A stretch of 64,000 nt of DNA from Schistocephalus solidus (taxonomy: Eukaryota > Platyhelminthes > Cestoda > Diphyllobothriidea > Diphyllobothriidae), in contig WEDG01004115.1 of assembly GCA_017591395.1 (NCBI GenBank), positions 62,001 through 126,000 on the forward strand. The letters are read 5' to 3'. Below are positions 14,330 to 25,480 of the stretch, piece by piece. Each line of letters begins with the position of its first letter. The first letter of the stretch is position 1. The notes below the pieces were generated by a model. It searched no databases and was not told the DNA's origin. It saw only the letters and a program-made list of their open reading frames with translations. The translations under genes were made by a program, and so were the position numbers.

Positions 14330-16895
14330 TTGACTAAATACCATCCAATAAGTCGCGATCCGAGACCTTGCGCTAGACCTCCTCACTGTTGCTGCATGTT
14401 CGAACATATGCTTCCAGAGTAGCCTACCAGTTTCTCCGACGTGGTTGCTTCGCTCAAGACTGCATCAGATCCGGTAAAATAAGCTCAGACATTTTCTGTT
14501 TCACTACGTGGAGCCTGTATACAATTCCAAATCCACGTTGTGTAGGAAGGCGACTGATGGGTTCCGATATATTCTTGACTTATGGGAGCGCTCACCAATA
14601 TGTAGGGTCCGTGCAGTTTGGTTCCTCGTCATGTTTGAGCATACATATGTTAGCAACGTTTCATGAGTAACCATTTCCTCTGAGCATCTATTCAAGGCAC
14701 CGTAATTTGGCCTTCATTTAATTAACTACAGTGCGTCTCTACTCGCCAATATAGCGCCTCTGACCAATTTCATTTTTGGTCGAGTGGGTGGATGCTGGTA
14801 AAGCTCTTTACTTCTCTCTTATTTGATGCTTTCCTGGACGCTTTGGTATTAGTTCATCGCAAGCTTGTGCAGACGGGGATGTCAAGGAAGATCAGCTAGT
14901 TGTTTTCTTCCTCATCTGTTCGAAATTGTAAGTCCGGAAAAAGGCCGTCAGAATTTCAGCACCTGATTCTGTTCGATGACGACGAAGCTGCCATCTACGT
15001 GCCTCGTCCAGAATTGCTGTTCATGGTGTCTTAAGACCCGCAACCTCAACAGTTACTGAACCGCCTCGGCTATGATTCTTCGAAATCGGCAAACCACTTG
15101 AATCGCCATTCACCTGCTTGCAGATTGTTCCGTCGATCGTAAGAGTAGATTTTGAATCCGAAATTCAGGAGTTGGAGGATAAGCGTGGGCATTCCAAACG
15201 GTTCTCTGTTCCCCGAAATTTCGTTTGTGAGAATAGTTCAGTGGTTCGACCGCCAGATTCGGAGGAATAGAAGAAAAGGTACAAAGTATATAAACGACAA
15301 TACGCGCTGGTTTCTCAGGAGCCTTACCACTTGCAGTTTCTCCACGAATTACGCTGAGCAGCTGACTGTGGTATCGGAAGCAGCAATCAGAAGTTTTACA
15401 AAGCGCACCAGACTCTGTCGCTCTATCGGAAGATCGTTGATACGATGTTCCAGCGGGGAGCGTCATGTTTTTGTGCTTTGGGAGGTCATAGAATTGGATC
15501 AAGACCTTTTCTTGTGCTCTTGTCATGCGTCGGTCGACCGAAGGCATCGCAGATAATTTCTCCATTGCCAATAAGGTTGCGTTGATTCTGGGTTGGTCTT
15601 ACGTGATACCGGTGATTCGCCAATAGGCTCTTGGTATTCTCTAGGTAGTCTATCCTGTCGAGTCCTATGAACCGTGTAGAGGATAGAAATTAGGTGTCGC
15701 ATATGGTGCTGCGTTTCGTCCGTCGCTTCCCTCTGATTGTGACTTAACCTCATGCTGCTGCCATCATGCCGGTAGGTTTGGTACTAGCTGTGCCCAATGT
15801 ATTTGCGTGCCATCACACCTGCATCTGTGCCTACCAGTTTGCCGTTTTTGGATGGCTTTTTAGTAGGGAGTTCGTAGAACTTTTTTCCAGTGCTGCTTCG
15901 CGTATCACACTTTACTCGCGGACCCCTGCTGAGACAGTTTTGTACAGCTCTCGTTGATGAAATCGCAGCACCAGGACTACGTTTTTATGGGGAAAAAAGC
16001 AGGACTTCGGCAGAAAATATATAACGGGGCACCAAAATAGGAGTCAAACGTAGTTTACAGATCCTGCAAACGTAGTTTGAACTAAGTAAAAATTCGAAAG
16101 TGGTCCTTGAACAATGCTGAGACATACCCTAGATTCGTCTTTATTACTCATCAATGCAGATGAATACAGACCAGTTCAGTAATACATTTGGGCACAAACT
16201 AGTCGCTGAGAAACCTTTCGGGTTCACCTTGAAAATAAAGAAGTTGGATGATAGGATGCCTACTCTAAACAAGCTAGAGTGAAGGGAACTAAATCAAACT
16301 CCGGAGGGAAAGTAATTAAGTCGATAAACAGTCGAGCTTGAGAATCATACTCATGAGCTTCTTTGATAGAAAAGCCGATGGAACGGCAGCAGAGACAAAA
16401 AAGAGCTCACACAAGTAGAAGGCACGTGCAAACCAGACTCAGACTAGTTTTTTAATACGCGAAAGTATAATGAGGACCATAACACTCGAAGTCCATCGAG
16501 TTGTACTCTACACATTTACACTGGGGTCAGAGACGGAAAATATCGCTTTGAGAACTATCCATTCGGAGCGCTTTGAGAGGACCAATCAACGGGCAAGCAG
16601 AAGAATGGAGCGGAAGGAAATTCTTGATTTTTGGCTGACGGAAGTAATCGTAACAGCTAAGATTCAGCTAAGATTCAGAGGCAGGTAAGTTGAAGTAGAT
16701 GGAGAAACTGAAAGGTTTTTTGGAGAAGAGCGGACGTTGAACCGCGGCCACACTACAGATTGTTCTCGATGTCAAGTGCCGAAACTGGATGGAAGGTACT
16801 GACCGACATTCGGCTGTCACTTTAAGATCAGTCGCTGGAAGGAAATAGGGAAGTCTGATTGGATAGGATGACTCATATGCCCCCACACCCATAAA
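14330..16895. other. unassigned sequence
   Basis: Minus-strand frames at 15110-15571 (153 codons) and 15523-15753 overlap, but carry no family motif I can name. The plus strand is also open for 134 codons at 15152-15556, which weakens either as a gene. No repeat partner in the window. Confidence 0.4.
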
Positions 16896-16899
16896 CAGA

Positions 16900-17190
16900 A
16901 CATGAGAACAGGAACCGCATGTAATACAGAGGTTTTTGCACCAAACTCCAGAAAAAAAAAGATTTATGGCTAGGGTAAGGATTGAACTTAAAATTAGGGT
17001 TACAGTTAACGTTAATGTAATTTAGGGTTAAGGTTAGTATTAGTGCTCACTGTAAGGTTAGGGTTTAGGATAGTGTTAAGGTAAATAGTAGGGCTAGGGT
17101 TTAGGTTTATATTAGGGTTATTGTTCGGGCAGGGACACGGGGATATTTACCATTCGTTAAATTATGTGAAGGGCCACACTTATTCCACAT
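16900..17190. mobile_element. TTAGGG-core MITE (copy 3)
   Basis: A left remnant 'GAGAACAGGAACC' is followed by a 150-bp GGTTAGGG-like array (16970-17125), then 'GGGACACGGGGATATTTACC' and a diverged right end with 'CACATCCGTTC'. Confidence 0.65.
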
Positions 17191-18419
17191 CCGTTCTAAA
17201 AGTGGGGAGTTTCGTGAGGACGTCGAATTGCACCACCGTATCTGAAAAGGTATTAAGAATTTCGGCACAGACATTCTCTCAGAGGAAGCAACCACAGAGA
17301 AGGCAAGTTTACTTTCCGGACTATGTTGATCGTGTCGTTAACTTTACGATAACCTGTACCAGTGGTGACGAAGGAGGATAAATAAACAATTTTTAGCCTA
17401 TCCCGGTCGTCAGTCCATTGTACCCAACGCCAATGTTTGAGATCCGAACCGGTATTTCGTTGTTCATTTAACCCGAGGTCCTCCCTCTTATCCGCTAAAG
17501 CTCTGTCGACCACTACTGGGAGGAAGGTGCGCTGCTTCAGTTGGGTTGGAGCATGGCATCTTATTTTACCAGTCCTGAAAGGAGCAAGTTATTTAAAACA
17601 AATAAAACCAACATGTTTTCACTTGAAGTAATCCCGGGTTATTATTGAACACACGACGAAGCTGGGCACAGATGCGAGTATCAAAATAAATTAAATTTGC
17701 GCTTTTAGAGGCCCAGAATACCTAACTCGGTAGTACTAAAGTCAGTACATACAGTTAGGGCATCAAAAGCTAATTTTTTTCAAATACGAAGTAAAAAACT
17801 CCAAAAGACAACTTGATTGGTGTTTAAGAGTGAATATAAGTCACATCACAGATTATGCTTGCAAAGCTTTTTAAGTCCGTGCTCAAAATGGCACAACATT
17901 AAAGTCAGTACGATCTCCGGATTAAAAAAGTGACCCATATCATGAACTGCGCCGACTTTCCTTAGCAGGACTTGGGACCACACAACTGTCTGTATCATTA
18001 AGATTTATCATTTAGTACAATGCAACTGAAAGCGGGTGCATTATTACCTTTAACCACAGGATTCAGCCATGCTGCGACGACCCCAAGAGCCCAAGATCAG
18101 TGGTATTATTGTAAATTATCAGTAGGTAGTTGAAGGATATACTGAAATCGATAGCGATTGTAAAAATTGATTGTCATTCCCATGCGAAGTTCTAAAAGCA
18201 TTCTACGTATTTAGCAACCTCGCTCATATTCGCCCTCAACTGGGTTGAAAGTTCGCAAGAGCTACAGCGACTACTTCAGAAGCAGATCTCGCACCATCCA
18301 GTCTAGTGTAGGGAATCAGACGACTTGTACTTTAGCAGTCTAGTTTTTTAAGTGCAAATAACGCAATGTCCCGCCAACCAGACCTGCAAAACGCTTGCAT
18401 AGACGGCTGTATTGCATCC
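17191..18419. other. unassigned sequence
   Basis: Nothing recognised on either strand. Confidence 0.4.
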
Positions 18420-18790
18420 TCTGGCTCGCCCTTCGCTTCCCCTATGCACTCTCTTGTCCGTCGGTCAGTTGAGTCGAAGGAGGCGGGAGGCAAAGCAGGT
18501 AGGGAAGAACGGGTGTCGCGGTCTGCGCGCATGCTCTTCGCGCGTGCGGACGAGCAAGCGAGCGAGCGCAGGTGTGCGCGTAACACTCAGGCACACACAC
18601 ACGCACCGTAATGTTCGTCATCGGCTGGCCGACCGGGCTGCTGTGACCAATGTCCCAGATTATGGACGCACGGACTTCGTACTTTTGCTGCCAAATGCGT
18701 ACATGAAACGCGGCAGCAACCGCTAGTGCAAGCCGCCGCCGCGCCACCACCGCCATACCCGCAAGAACCAATCAAGGCTGAACTTGGCTC
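18420..18790. promoter_or_regulatory. CpG-rich patch, candidate promoter or 5' exon
   Basis: CpG density is far above the surroundings (for example around 18515-18575 and 18715-18750). There is a short (CA)n at about 18591-18603 and an ACCAATCA box at 18768-18775. A pyrimidine-rich stretch follows at about 18880-18897. Frames are open on both strands, as expected of GC-rich DNA. No TATA box or protein was identified, so direction is unknown. Confidence 0.25.
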
Positions 18791-18950
18791 GTGCCTAAAT
18801 CCTGGTCAACCAACCGGAGCGCGCCCGGCAATGTACTATATCGGTTACGGCTGTGACCTCGAGAGTGAAAGAGAGCTCGCTTTTTCTCTCTCCAAGGCCG
18901 CGCAGCCTCTAGATGCAATGCTGCTGTATCGAGAAGCAGGCTTACCTTGA

Positions 18951-19875
18951 AAGCAGGCGTGGTGTGTGCACAGGCCAGTAATAGGAAGGTAGTTGAGAGA
19001 TAACTATTTTTGGGTCGACGTTGCCTGCTGCCAGTCACGCAGCTATGAGCGCACCAGCACTAAAACAAGAGAAGTCTACTTGCGACTGCCCCCGCATCGA
19101 GTGTGTGCAGGTGGGCAAGACACATAGAACGCAAGAATTAGCCATGGAAAGGGTAGAGGGATAAAGGAAGGAGATATAGGTATAAGAGGGGAACTCCCCG
19201 AATTGCCCCACAGAAAGGAAGACCTGTGATTCCCTTTTGACTTAGAGCTCGCTTAGTCGCCAGCATAAAGCCATGTAACTGGTAATCTATAATTGCTACT
19301 GACGGTAACGGTGGCTTATGTACGGAAAGCCAGAAATCCCGGGCGGCGGGACCGGTGGTAATAGCGGATAAGAGGGAGGTACAGTACTCCTTCTACTGCA
19401 ATTTTCCGTATTCGTTCATGGTCAACTACAGATAGATATTGTCTGGACATCTTTCTCGTATGGCGTGACAGAGAAAAATGATAACCTGTCGCGGCTTTTC
19501 GAATATATGATTGATTAAAGTCCCAATTGTCAGTGTGGCAAAGCAAAGTACACTCACACAAGTTTATTGCCTGTATTCACCAGATTTTCATGAACGCAAA
19601 ATCAAATTTTCCGTTCTCTAAAAGGATATGTCTAACATTTTCCAGCTTATTTTCATATTCGTTTATAGTAGAACGCACACAAACATGAGGGCTTTGTCCG
19701 GAAGGTGCAATAGCATAGGAAAACACCTGGACATTAAGAAACGTTTGATTTGGCCCCATTTTGCCCAGTTTTGCCCTCAATAAACAGATCTGAAAGGAAC
19801 TCTTATTTAGTAAAATACTTTTTCACCTCAAATCAGTACAACAAACAAAATGAACAACCTCAAATGTGTGCCATA
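18951..19875. other. unassigned sequence
   Basis: No repeats or genes recognised. Positions 19886-19926, just beyond, carry an isolated Tc1-family end motif ('ACATTTTATGAGGTAGGC...CTACTGTA'). Confidence 0.4.
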
Positions 19876-19982
19876 CTACCATCTTAAATTTCGAGCGGGG
19901 ACATTTTATGAGGTAGGCAATCTACTGTAGATCTGAGAATTTGAACTGGGTCAGTTATAATAGGGCACTTTTGACAAAAATA

Positions 19983-20591
19983 CTGCCACTTAAGCCATGA
20001 CTTCACGTTCGGTCAGCCTTGGTCAGCCCAATGTGTGTTTTGTGTGGAGTGGCTGACTGGCGGAATGAGAGTCAAGTTGCAATGGCTCCTTCTTAATGTG
20101 GCCTTTATGGCACTCCCACTCCGTGGGATCCGAGCCAGGTGTGGTGGCACGCCCATGGGCGGCTCCGGCCGCGCCAGCCACATGCACCCTATCCCATCTC
20201 CGGTCTTCTTGACTCTGTCTTGACACCGGGCTCAGGTGGGGGAGGAGGAGAGAATGCGGTAGCTGCAGCGCAAGGCTACTATCACTTCAAAACTAATTCA
20301 CGCGCAAGTCACCGTTCCTGCACCACCTGGTGTGGAGCATACGGTGGACCTCGTCGAAATCGACGGTCGAACTGTCACGGGTTGGACAGTACAGCAAAAC
20401 AGGAGCCTGGGGTTTCTTGGTGCTGAACATGACCTTCATGACCCTACTGACAAAAACCGGGACACTGGGACGACAATTTTTAGTTCACTTGCCTTCATCA
20501 ATTAACCCCAGCCCGCTTCAAGTCAGGAAGACCCCACACCTGAACTCTGTCCCCAAGGCCGACCGAATGTGAAGTCATGGCTTAAGTGGCG
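19983..20591. mobile_element. 609-bp MITE with about 40-bp terminal inverted repeats and TA target duplication
   Basis: The left end 'CTGCCACTTAAGCCATGACT' at 19983 is mirrored at 20553-20591, with about 40 bp matching and only a few mismatches. TA dinucleotides flank both ends (19981-19982 and 20592-20593), the signature of Tc1/mariner-class insertion. The interior is largely a repeat-U copy. The element lies immediately upstream of the Tc1 relic and may have inserted into it. Confidence 0.75.
20090..20370 (-). repeat. GC-rich repeat U (copy inside the MITE)
   Basis: Reverse-complement match to 27985-28220, sharing 'TCCGGCCGCGCCAGCCAC', 'TCTTCTTGACTCTGTCTTGA' and 'GGAGCATACGGTGGAC'. Being inside a TIR-bounded element suggests how U could have been mobilised. 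Confidence 0.6.
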
Positions 20592-20592
20592 T

Positions 20593-21715
20593 ACACTAAA
20601 ACGTATCAATATATACCCATTGAGACCATTCGCGTGGAACATCTGTCGATCTTCTACAAAAAAGTTACTCAAGAAAAAGATGCAGGAATTTGAACTGCAC
20701 CGGGCAAATTCCACAAGCAAGCCGTTTTTCCCTAGGAAACTTAATATAGGACGTTTTTTATTCGCTACGAGGTACATTGATTACAGGCCCTCATCCTGGA
20801 GCAGTATTTGCTTCTGCGGTGAGGTCTTCTTTTTAGATAAGCCTGCAAAGTTGACGCAGATGGTCATATGTGGGAAAAACTTCCCCGAGAGCACACTATA
20901 TAGACAGCATCTTTCAAGAACTACGAACACCTGATGGTTTGGATGGCCATCCAATTTGGAGAGCGACCAATCTGGCAGTCAACAACGGAGACTATTGATA
21001 GCAAGGGGTTCCTCGACATTTTAAATGATGCCTTCGGCTATACCGGCATCCACAGACGCAGAATGGACACGAAAATTTTACAGGATAATGTTCCAATTCA
21101 TCACTCTAAAGAAGTTTTAATTTGATTACGTTTACAACTATAATCTAATTTTTTAGACAACAGCCAACATCTGCGCGCGTGGCCTGCGATCTATTTCTAT
21201 TCCCGCGAACAGTCCAGACCTGTATCCGATCGAAAATCTTTTTGCAATTATCAAAAGCAATTGGAACCATGCAAATAAAAGTTTTTAATGCAAGAAATAC
21301 TTGATTTCGTGCTACGTACTCACATTGAACAAACTACTATGAACAACCTGGCAATCTGCATGTCTGACAGACTTTATGCTGTCCAAAATGTAAACGGACA
21401 GTTTACCAAGTACTGATATTGTGCATTTGTTACCATTCTGTATTATTTTCTCGTGTTTATACGCCCCACTTCCTTATGCACATTTATATTTAGCTTTATT
21501 TGGTTTATTTATAATAGATATGTACGTTATCTTAAATGCGGGTTTTTAGAGAAAGTAATTATTTTTAAACTGGTAAAAATTAAATTACAAAATAATAAAT
21601 ACTTTTTTTAAAGAACTATCGTTTCTTTGCTGCTGTAAAAATTTGGGGACAAAGCCTGGAAATTCATGAGATTTTATGAGATAGGGCATCCACTGTTTGT
21701 GGTCGGAGTTGAGGC
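20593..21715 (+). pseudogene. Tc1-type (DD34E) transposase relic
   Basis: This encodes remnants of a Tc1/mariner transposase in several frames. Positions 20740-20930 give the segment before and around the first catalytic Asp; the usual 'F-S-D-E' reads 'F-C-G-E' (codon GGT at 20817), so Asp 1 is lost. Positions 20934-21113 give 'VWMAIQ...ILNDAFGY...LQDN', with Asp 2 codon at 21084. Positions 21157-21285 give 'ANSPDLYPIENLF', with the catalytic Glu codon at 21232. After a frame slip at a T run near 21283, positions 21287-21416 give the C-terminus ending 'GQFTKY' and a stop, which matches the family tail. The region to 21715 ends in a Tc1-like terminus ('TTTTATGAG...CACTG'). The N-terminal DNA-binding part is not recognisable. 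It is non-functional. Confidence 0.85.
21114..21156 (+). other. 43-nt GT...AG segment, probable mini-intron within the Tc1 relic
   Basis: It begins GTTTTAAT, ends in a T run plus AG, and contains an in-frame TGA. Skipping it joins the two transposase pieces in phase 0 and gives exactly 34 residues between the second Asp and the Glu, the diagnostic Tc1 spacing. Being 43 nt, it would otherwise shift the frame. A random insertion of the same length is the alternative. Confidence 0.6.
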
Positions 21716-22099
21716 ATGCCTATGAATCCCGGTAAAAAGGTGAATAATGTTTCCTTCCAGCCACCTTTGTATTGTTCGTTAGGATTTCCTGATTCGATAA
21801 CTGGGGCGGAGATCTGCTACTGATGCAGAGGAGGATCTAATATATAATTCCAATGATCGAACCCAAACCAAGGCTCTCTGTAATACGGGACAGGTGGTAA
21901 GAAGAGGTTTTACGACGCTAGACCAAAAACTCTGTGAAGGACTGACTAAAGATAACAACGGGGCCCATAAATTTTGTTCAATACTCTAAAAAGGCCTAAA
22001 AAATAGTGCTCAACTCAAAAAGTGATGTATAAGTAGACATTAAACGGACTGAAAACATGGAAACTGGACGTAAGCGTTAGGGACTGGAAGGCAGCCAAT
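21716..22099. other. unassigned sequence
   Basis: Nothing recognised between the Tc1 relic and the CCTAA-rich MITE. Confidence 0.4.
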
Positions 22100-22480
22100 T
22101 GCTGAACGTAGGAGAAAATTGTCCTAACACCAACCTAAAGCCCTAAACATAACCCGATGGAAAAACCCTAACACTAAATCTTAACCGTAACCCTTAAGCC
22201 CTATCCATAACCCTAACCCTAAGTCCTAAAACTAAGCCCAAACCCTAAGTTTTAATCCAAAGCCATAACCTGAACCCCTTAAAGCATAAGCCTAACAGGA
22301 AAATTTTATTCCATACCCCTTATTCACAAACCTAAGCCTTATTCCATAACCCCATCTTCTAACCCTAGCTCTAACGCCTAAACGAAGTCCTAACATTTAG
22401 ATTAGCTCTAAAACCAGTCCTAATGGTAAACCTCAATCCAAACTTTACCAACTAAACCAATGGAAGCCTAAGTAGAACAT
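22100..22480. mobile_element. TTAGGG-core MITE (copy 4, CCTAA on the plus strand)
   Basis: A long degenerate CCCTAACCCTAA-type array (22118-22450), the longest core in the window. The terminal inverted repeats are poorly preserved, so it is assigned mainly from its core; it could also be an eroded interstitial telomere-like array. Confidence 0.5.
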
Positions 22481-23340
22481 TCCCACAAAAAGAAAATTAT
22501 GGGACTTACATATTAGATCTTCACCCTAATGTGACATTATGTTTTGGACGTGTATAAAGCTTGATGATTTGTCTCCTTCGTTTGCCACATCATAAGAACG
22601 CGCATTTTCAATTCTAAGTCATACTCTTGACTTATTCAAATTTAAAAGCGAGCATTAACCTCTGTGCACGCCATGACGGCTGACGATGTCTCGGTTAACC
22701 CCTTTCGAATCACTATGAGACCGCCAGTTATTCCGAAATCTCAGCAGTTTTCTCGAGTGTCTTTTTTTATCTCACCTTAAAAAAGGTGTCTGCGGATGTC
22801 CCAAAACTGTGCCCTGCACTTTTCAAAGGCTCCAGCTCATCGGACAAGCGCAGGTGTGCAACTCTCGATCACCCGATGACTCTGTTACTGCCTGCCCGCC
22901 TCTATTAGAAGTCGGGTTGGAAGCACGATTGAACTTGCGCGATTTGTCGGTGGGAGACTCATTAGACAACTGGCTGCTTGTCTGGGTACGCATAGGTGCT
23001 TTTGATTTGTGCTTACCGGGTGGTCCTCTGTTACTGGCTTCCACCCTCATTTTCAACGAAGGGGGAGGCGTGGGAGTGTGTAGACAGTCCATTTTCCAGA
23101 TGTATTATAGTTAAATGGTGTCCAAGTGTCACTGCTTGAAGTTTGTAGTGCTCCTACGCGTTCGGTGTTCTGCGGGTCATGTGACTTCAGCTAACTGCAA
23201 TGGAAGTATTGTTGTAGTAAACAAGTTGATGAAGACGCTACGCCTACCACGAACGTGCTGCAGCTTATTTAGTGTACCATCTTAGGCATGCAGCTAGAAC
23301 AGCGGCGGAAAATGGCATTCTTTCTAGGCAGGATGCCACT
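22481..23340. other. unassigned sequence
   Basis: Overlapping frames at 22809-23114 (plus) and 22823-23092 (minus) have no recognisable domain. No repeat partner seen. Confidence 0.4.
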
Positions 23341-23470
23341 ACTGACAAATAAAAGGGGGACTTGAATGACCATTTATGGCTTTGTAGCCGTCATCAGTCA
23401 TACCCAATCCCAAGTGTGCCGCACCTGGGATCGCTGGCCTAAAATCGAACGCTCTACTAATAATCCACGG
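23341..23470 (-). repeat. hammerhead-SINE fragment (diverged)
   Basis: A minus-strand match to the SINE middle. The hammerhead region is at 23359-23403: CTGATGA and a stem GGC/GCC are kept, but the GAAA box reads TAAA, so the ribozyme should be dead. The tRNA-like head is diverged. Confidence 0.65.
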
Positions 23471-23579
23471 GTCCGTTGCACTATCGGTTGTGATCGGGAA
23501 TATGACAAGATCAAAATATGTGAACCCACTCAGGTAGCAAAGGATACGTCAGCGTGTAATCTACGACCGTACTATATAC

Positions 23580-24105
23580 GAAGTTTACCCTTACTGTATC
23601 CATTGTGCTCGTTTAGGTTAGCATCCTTTGCCGGGTTAGTAGGGTCAAACGCTATATTTCGTTGGCCGTAGTAGGACAGTGTTATTGGGTCAAATGGCAA
23701 CTTTCCAGGCGTCGACTATAAGGACGCAACATTAGGTTAAAAACACCTCAGTTTTACGGTGGTACAGAAAGATTGCGCAGAGCTGGCCTCAGTCTTGCTC
23801 ATGTCGAGGGTTTCTTAAAAAGTTAGTTCAGCTAGGAATGTCAGCGCACATGGTGGTCTACGTGACATAGTCACTGGATCTCGCAAGCTGCACGTGTCGG
23901 GGCAACAAACTAATGTGCAAACCTACTGACCCGACAACTAATGATAACCCTAACGAAAATAATGAATAGCGTTTGGATTAGGTAGGCTCTCTCCTTTTTC
24001 TTCATTTAGCTCCACCCAAAAAAACCCTATTATCAGCGGTCCCGCATTACTCGATGACCTATTCTTTGTTCCCTAAGTGGAGTCGCATATTGTGTTTGTG
24101 CTTGG
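23580..24105. repeat. direct repeat D3 (left copy)
   Basis: Matches 25095-25480 in the same orientation at about 70-75%, with shared blocks 'CAAATGGCAACTTTCCA', 'GTGTCGGGGCAAC' and 'AGCGGTCCCGCATTACTCGA'. It is longer than the other copy through internal differences. The two copies flank the Tc1-related pieces at 24110-24720. No coding function seen. Confidence 0.7.
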
Positions 24106-24109
24106 AAAA

Positions 24110-24452
24110 GCTTTATGACACCTAAATATACCCTTCCCTTGTGCATGAACTTTTAAGAAGGCATAGTGTGCTACCAAATGAGTATAAAAAGACTATTTTA
24201 CGTGCGTTTTTTTTATAAAATACCTTTGAATTCATAAGGACATTGAAAATAAATAGAAGCAATGCATAAGTAGCCATTCTTTAGCTAGTGTGGTTTTTTC
24301 AGGCACACGAAAAGACGTGCGTTTAAAGGTTGGCATCCTGACCTCTCTGCAATACCTTGGGACTAGGCTACAACCACACTTAAGTAACCCTTCCTGATCG
24401 TTAACGTATTTTAGAATTTCGGTTCACATTTCATGAGATTGGTCACTGACTG
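24110..24452. mobile_element. inverted-repeat element M2, right half
   Basis: Collinear with 56455-56756: shared 'GAGTATAA', 'GACATTGAAAA', 'GAATTTCGGTT' and the terminus 'GG.CACTGAC'. It ends at 24452 next to a TA dinucleotide, as expected of a Tc1-type end. The left half is missing. Confidence 0.6.
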
Positions 24453-24527
24453 TACCTTTACGACCGTTGGACTCTGCACCCTTCCAAGCTCTCCCCAGCC
24501 TTGCCTAGGGTTTTAAGATTACACATG

Positions 24528-24720
24528 TTACAGCATATTCTCCAGATATTTCATACATGCCAGGATACCGGCTTTTGAATGTACGTGTTTATAGCCACCT
24601 GCAAAAATGCACCTTTGGTAAAAACATGCATGCATAATTAGTATGCATTTTCCGATTGATTTTTGGTGCATTTTATCAACAACGTGCATAAAAATGTTTT
24701 TTCTTGCAGGTGTTTGGTAG
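24528..24720. repeat. M2 left-arm fragment with a palindrome
   Basis: Positions 24530-24600 match the left arm of the full element ('AGATATTTCA.ACA.GCCAGG'). Positions 24588-24715 form an imperfect palindrome, with 'CACCTGCAAAAATGCA' mirrored by 'TGCATAAAAATG...TTGCAGGTG', able to fold into a long hairpin. The antisense frame here (24528-24809) is an artefact. Confidence 0.6.
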
Positions 24721-25094
24721 CAAACCGTCCATTCTTCAAATTTATTCTCAAAGGAAGGCAGTATTGAGATTTTAAAAAGTCTTATTTTAAGGTTTTTAAG
24801 ACCGTACAATTTTCATTCAAATGGCATCGTATGTGTACGTTTATTAATGTCGCTCTTAGAGTACAAACCTAGTCCACATCCGTTCCAAAATCGTATAAGG
24901 ACTGTATTATATCTGCTTAATGGTATGCAGGAATATATAATATTTCCTATGCTGAAGGCATACTGATTTTAGACCGAAAACCTTAAAAGCAAATGCAACG
25001 ACAGATATGGCTTAAAATTATTTAGGAATGAAAAAGGCAAGAATGAAATATGCAACCACACTCAGGGACAAAAAGATGGGATATGCGCTAACCT

Positions 25095-25480
25095 AACCCT
25101 AACTCTATCCATTGTCTTCGTCAGGGTTAGCATTCGTTGCCAGGCCAGCAGAGTTACACAATATTTAGTTGGCCGTCGGATCAAATGGCAACTTTCCAAG
25201 CGGCGACTGTTAGGACGCGCTGAGCCGGCCTCATTCTAGCTGCCGTCAAGGGTCCGTAAAAATTGGGTCAGGTCGACCATTGGTCGGCGTGATGTAAAGC
25301 CTAAGGTTATCGCAAGCCGCACACGTGTCGGGGCAACGTTTGCTAGCCCCAGTGAGCACAGTGGAGGGGCGCTCTCTTTCCTTAATTTATCTCCATCCAC
25401 AAAACCCCTATTACCAGCGGTCCCGCATTACTCGATGACCTATTGTTAGTTCCCTGAGTGGAGTCGCATATTGCGATCTT
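25095..25480. repeat. direct repeat D3 (right copy)
   Basis: Shorter sister of 23580-24105, preceded by a short CCTAACCCTAAC run at about 25088. See that entry for shared blocks. Confidence 0.7.

Noticed and set aside
22100..22480. True telomere or chromosome end
   Set aside because: The CCTAA array is degenerate, internal and resembles MITE cores elsewhere in the window.
23580..25480. D3 pair as LTRs of one retrotransposon
   Set aside because: Copies differ by about 25-30%, have unequal length, lack TG...CA ends, and the interior consists of Tc1-related fragments, not gag/pol.
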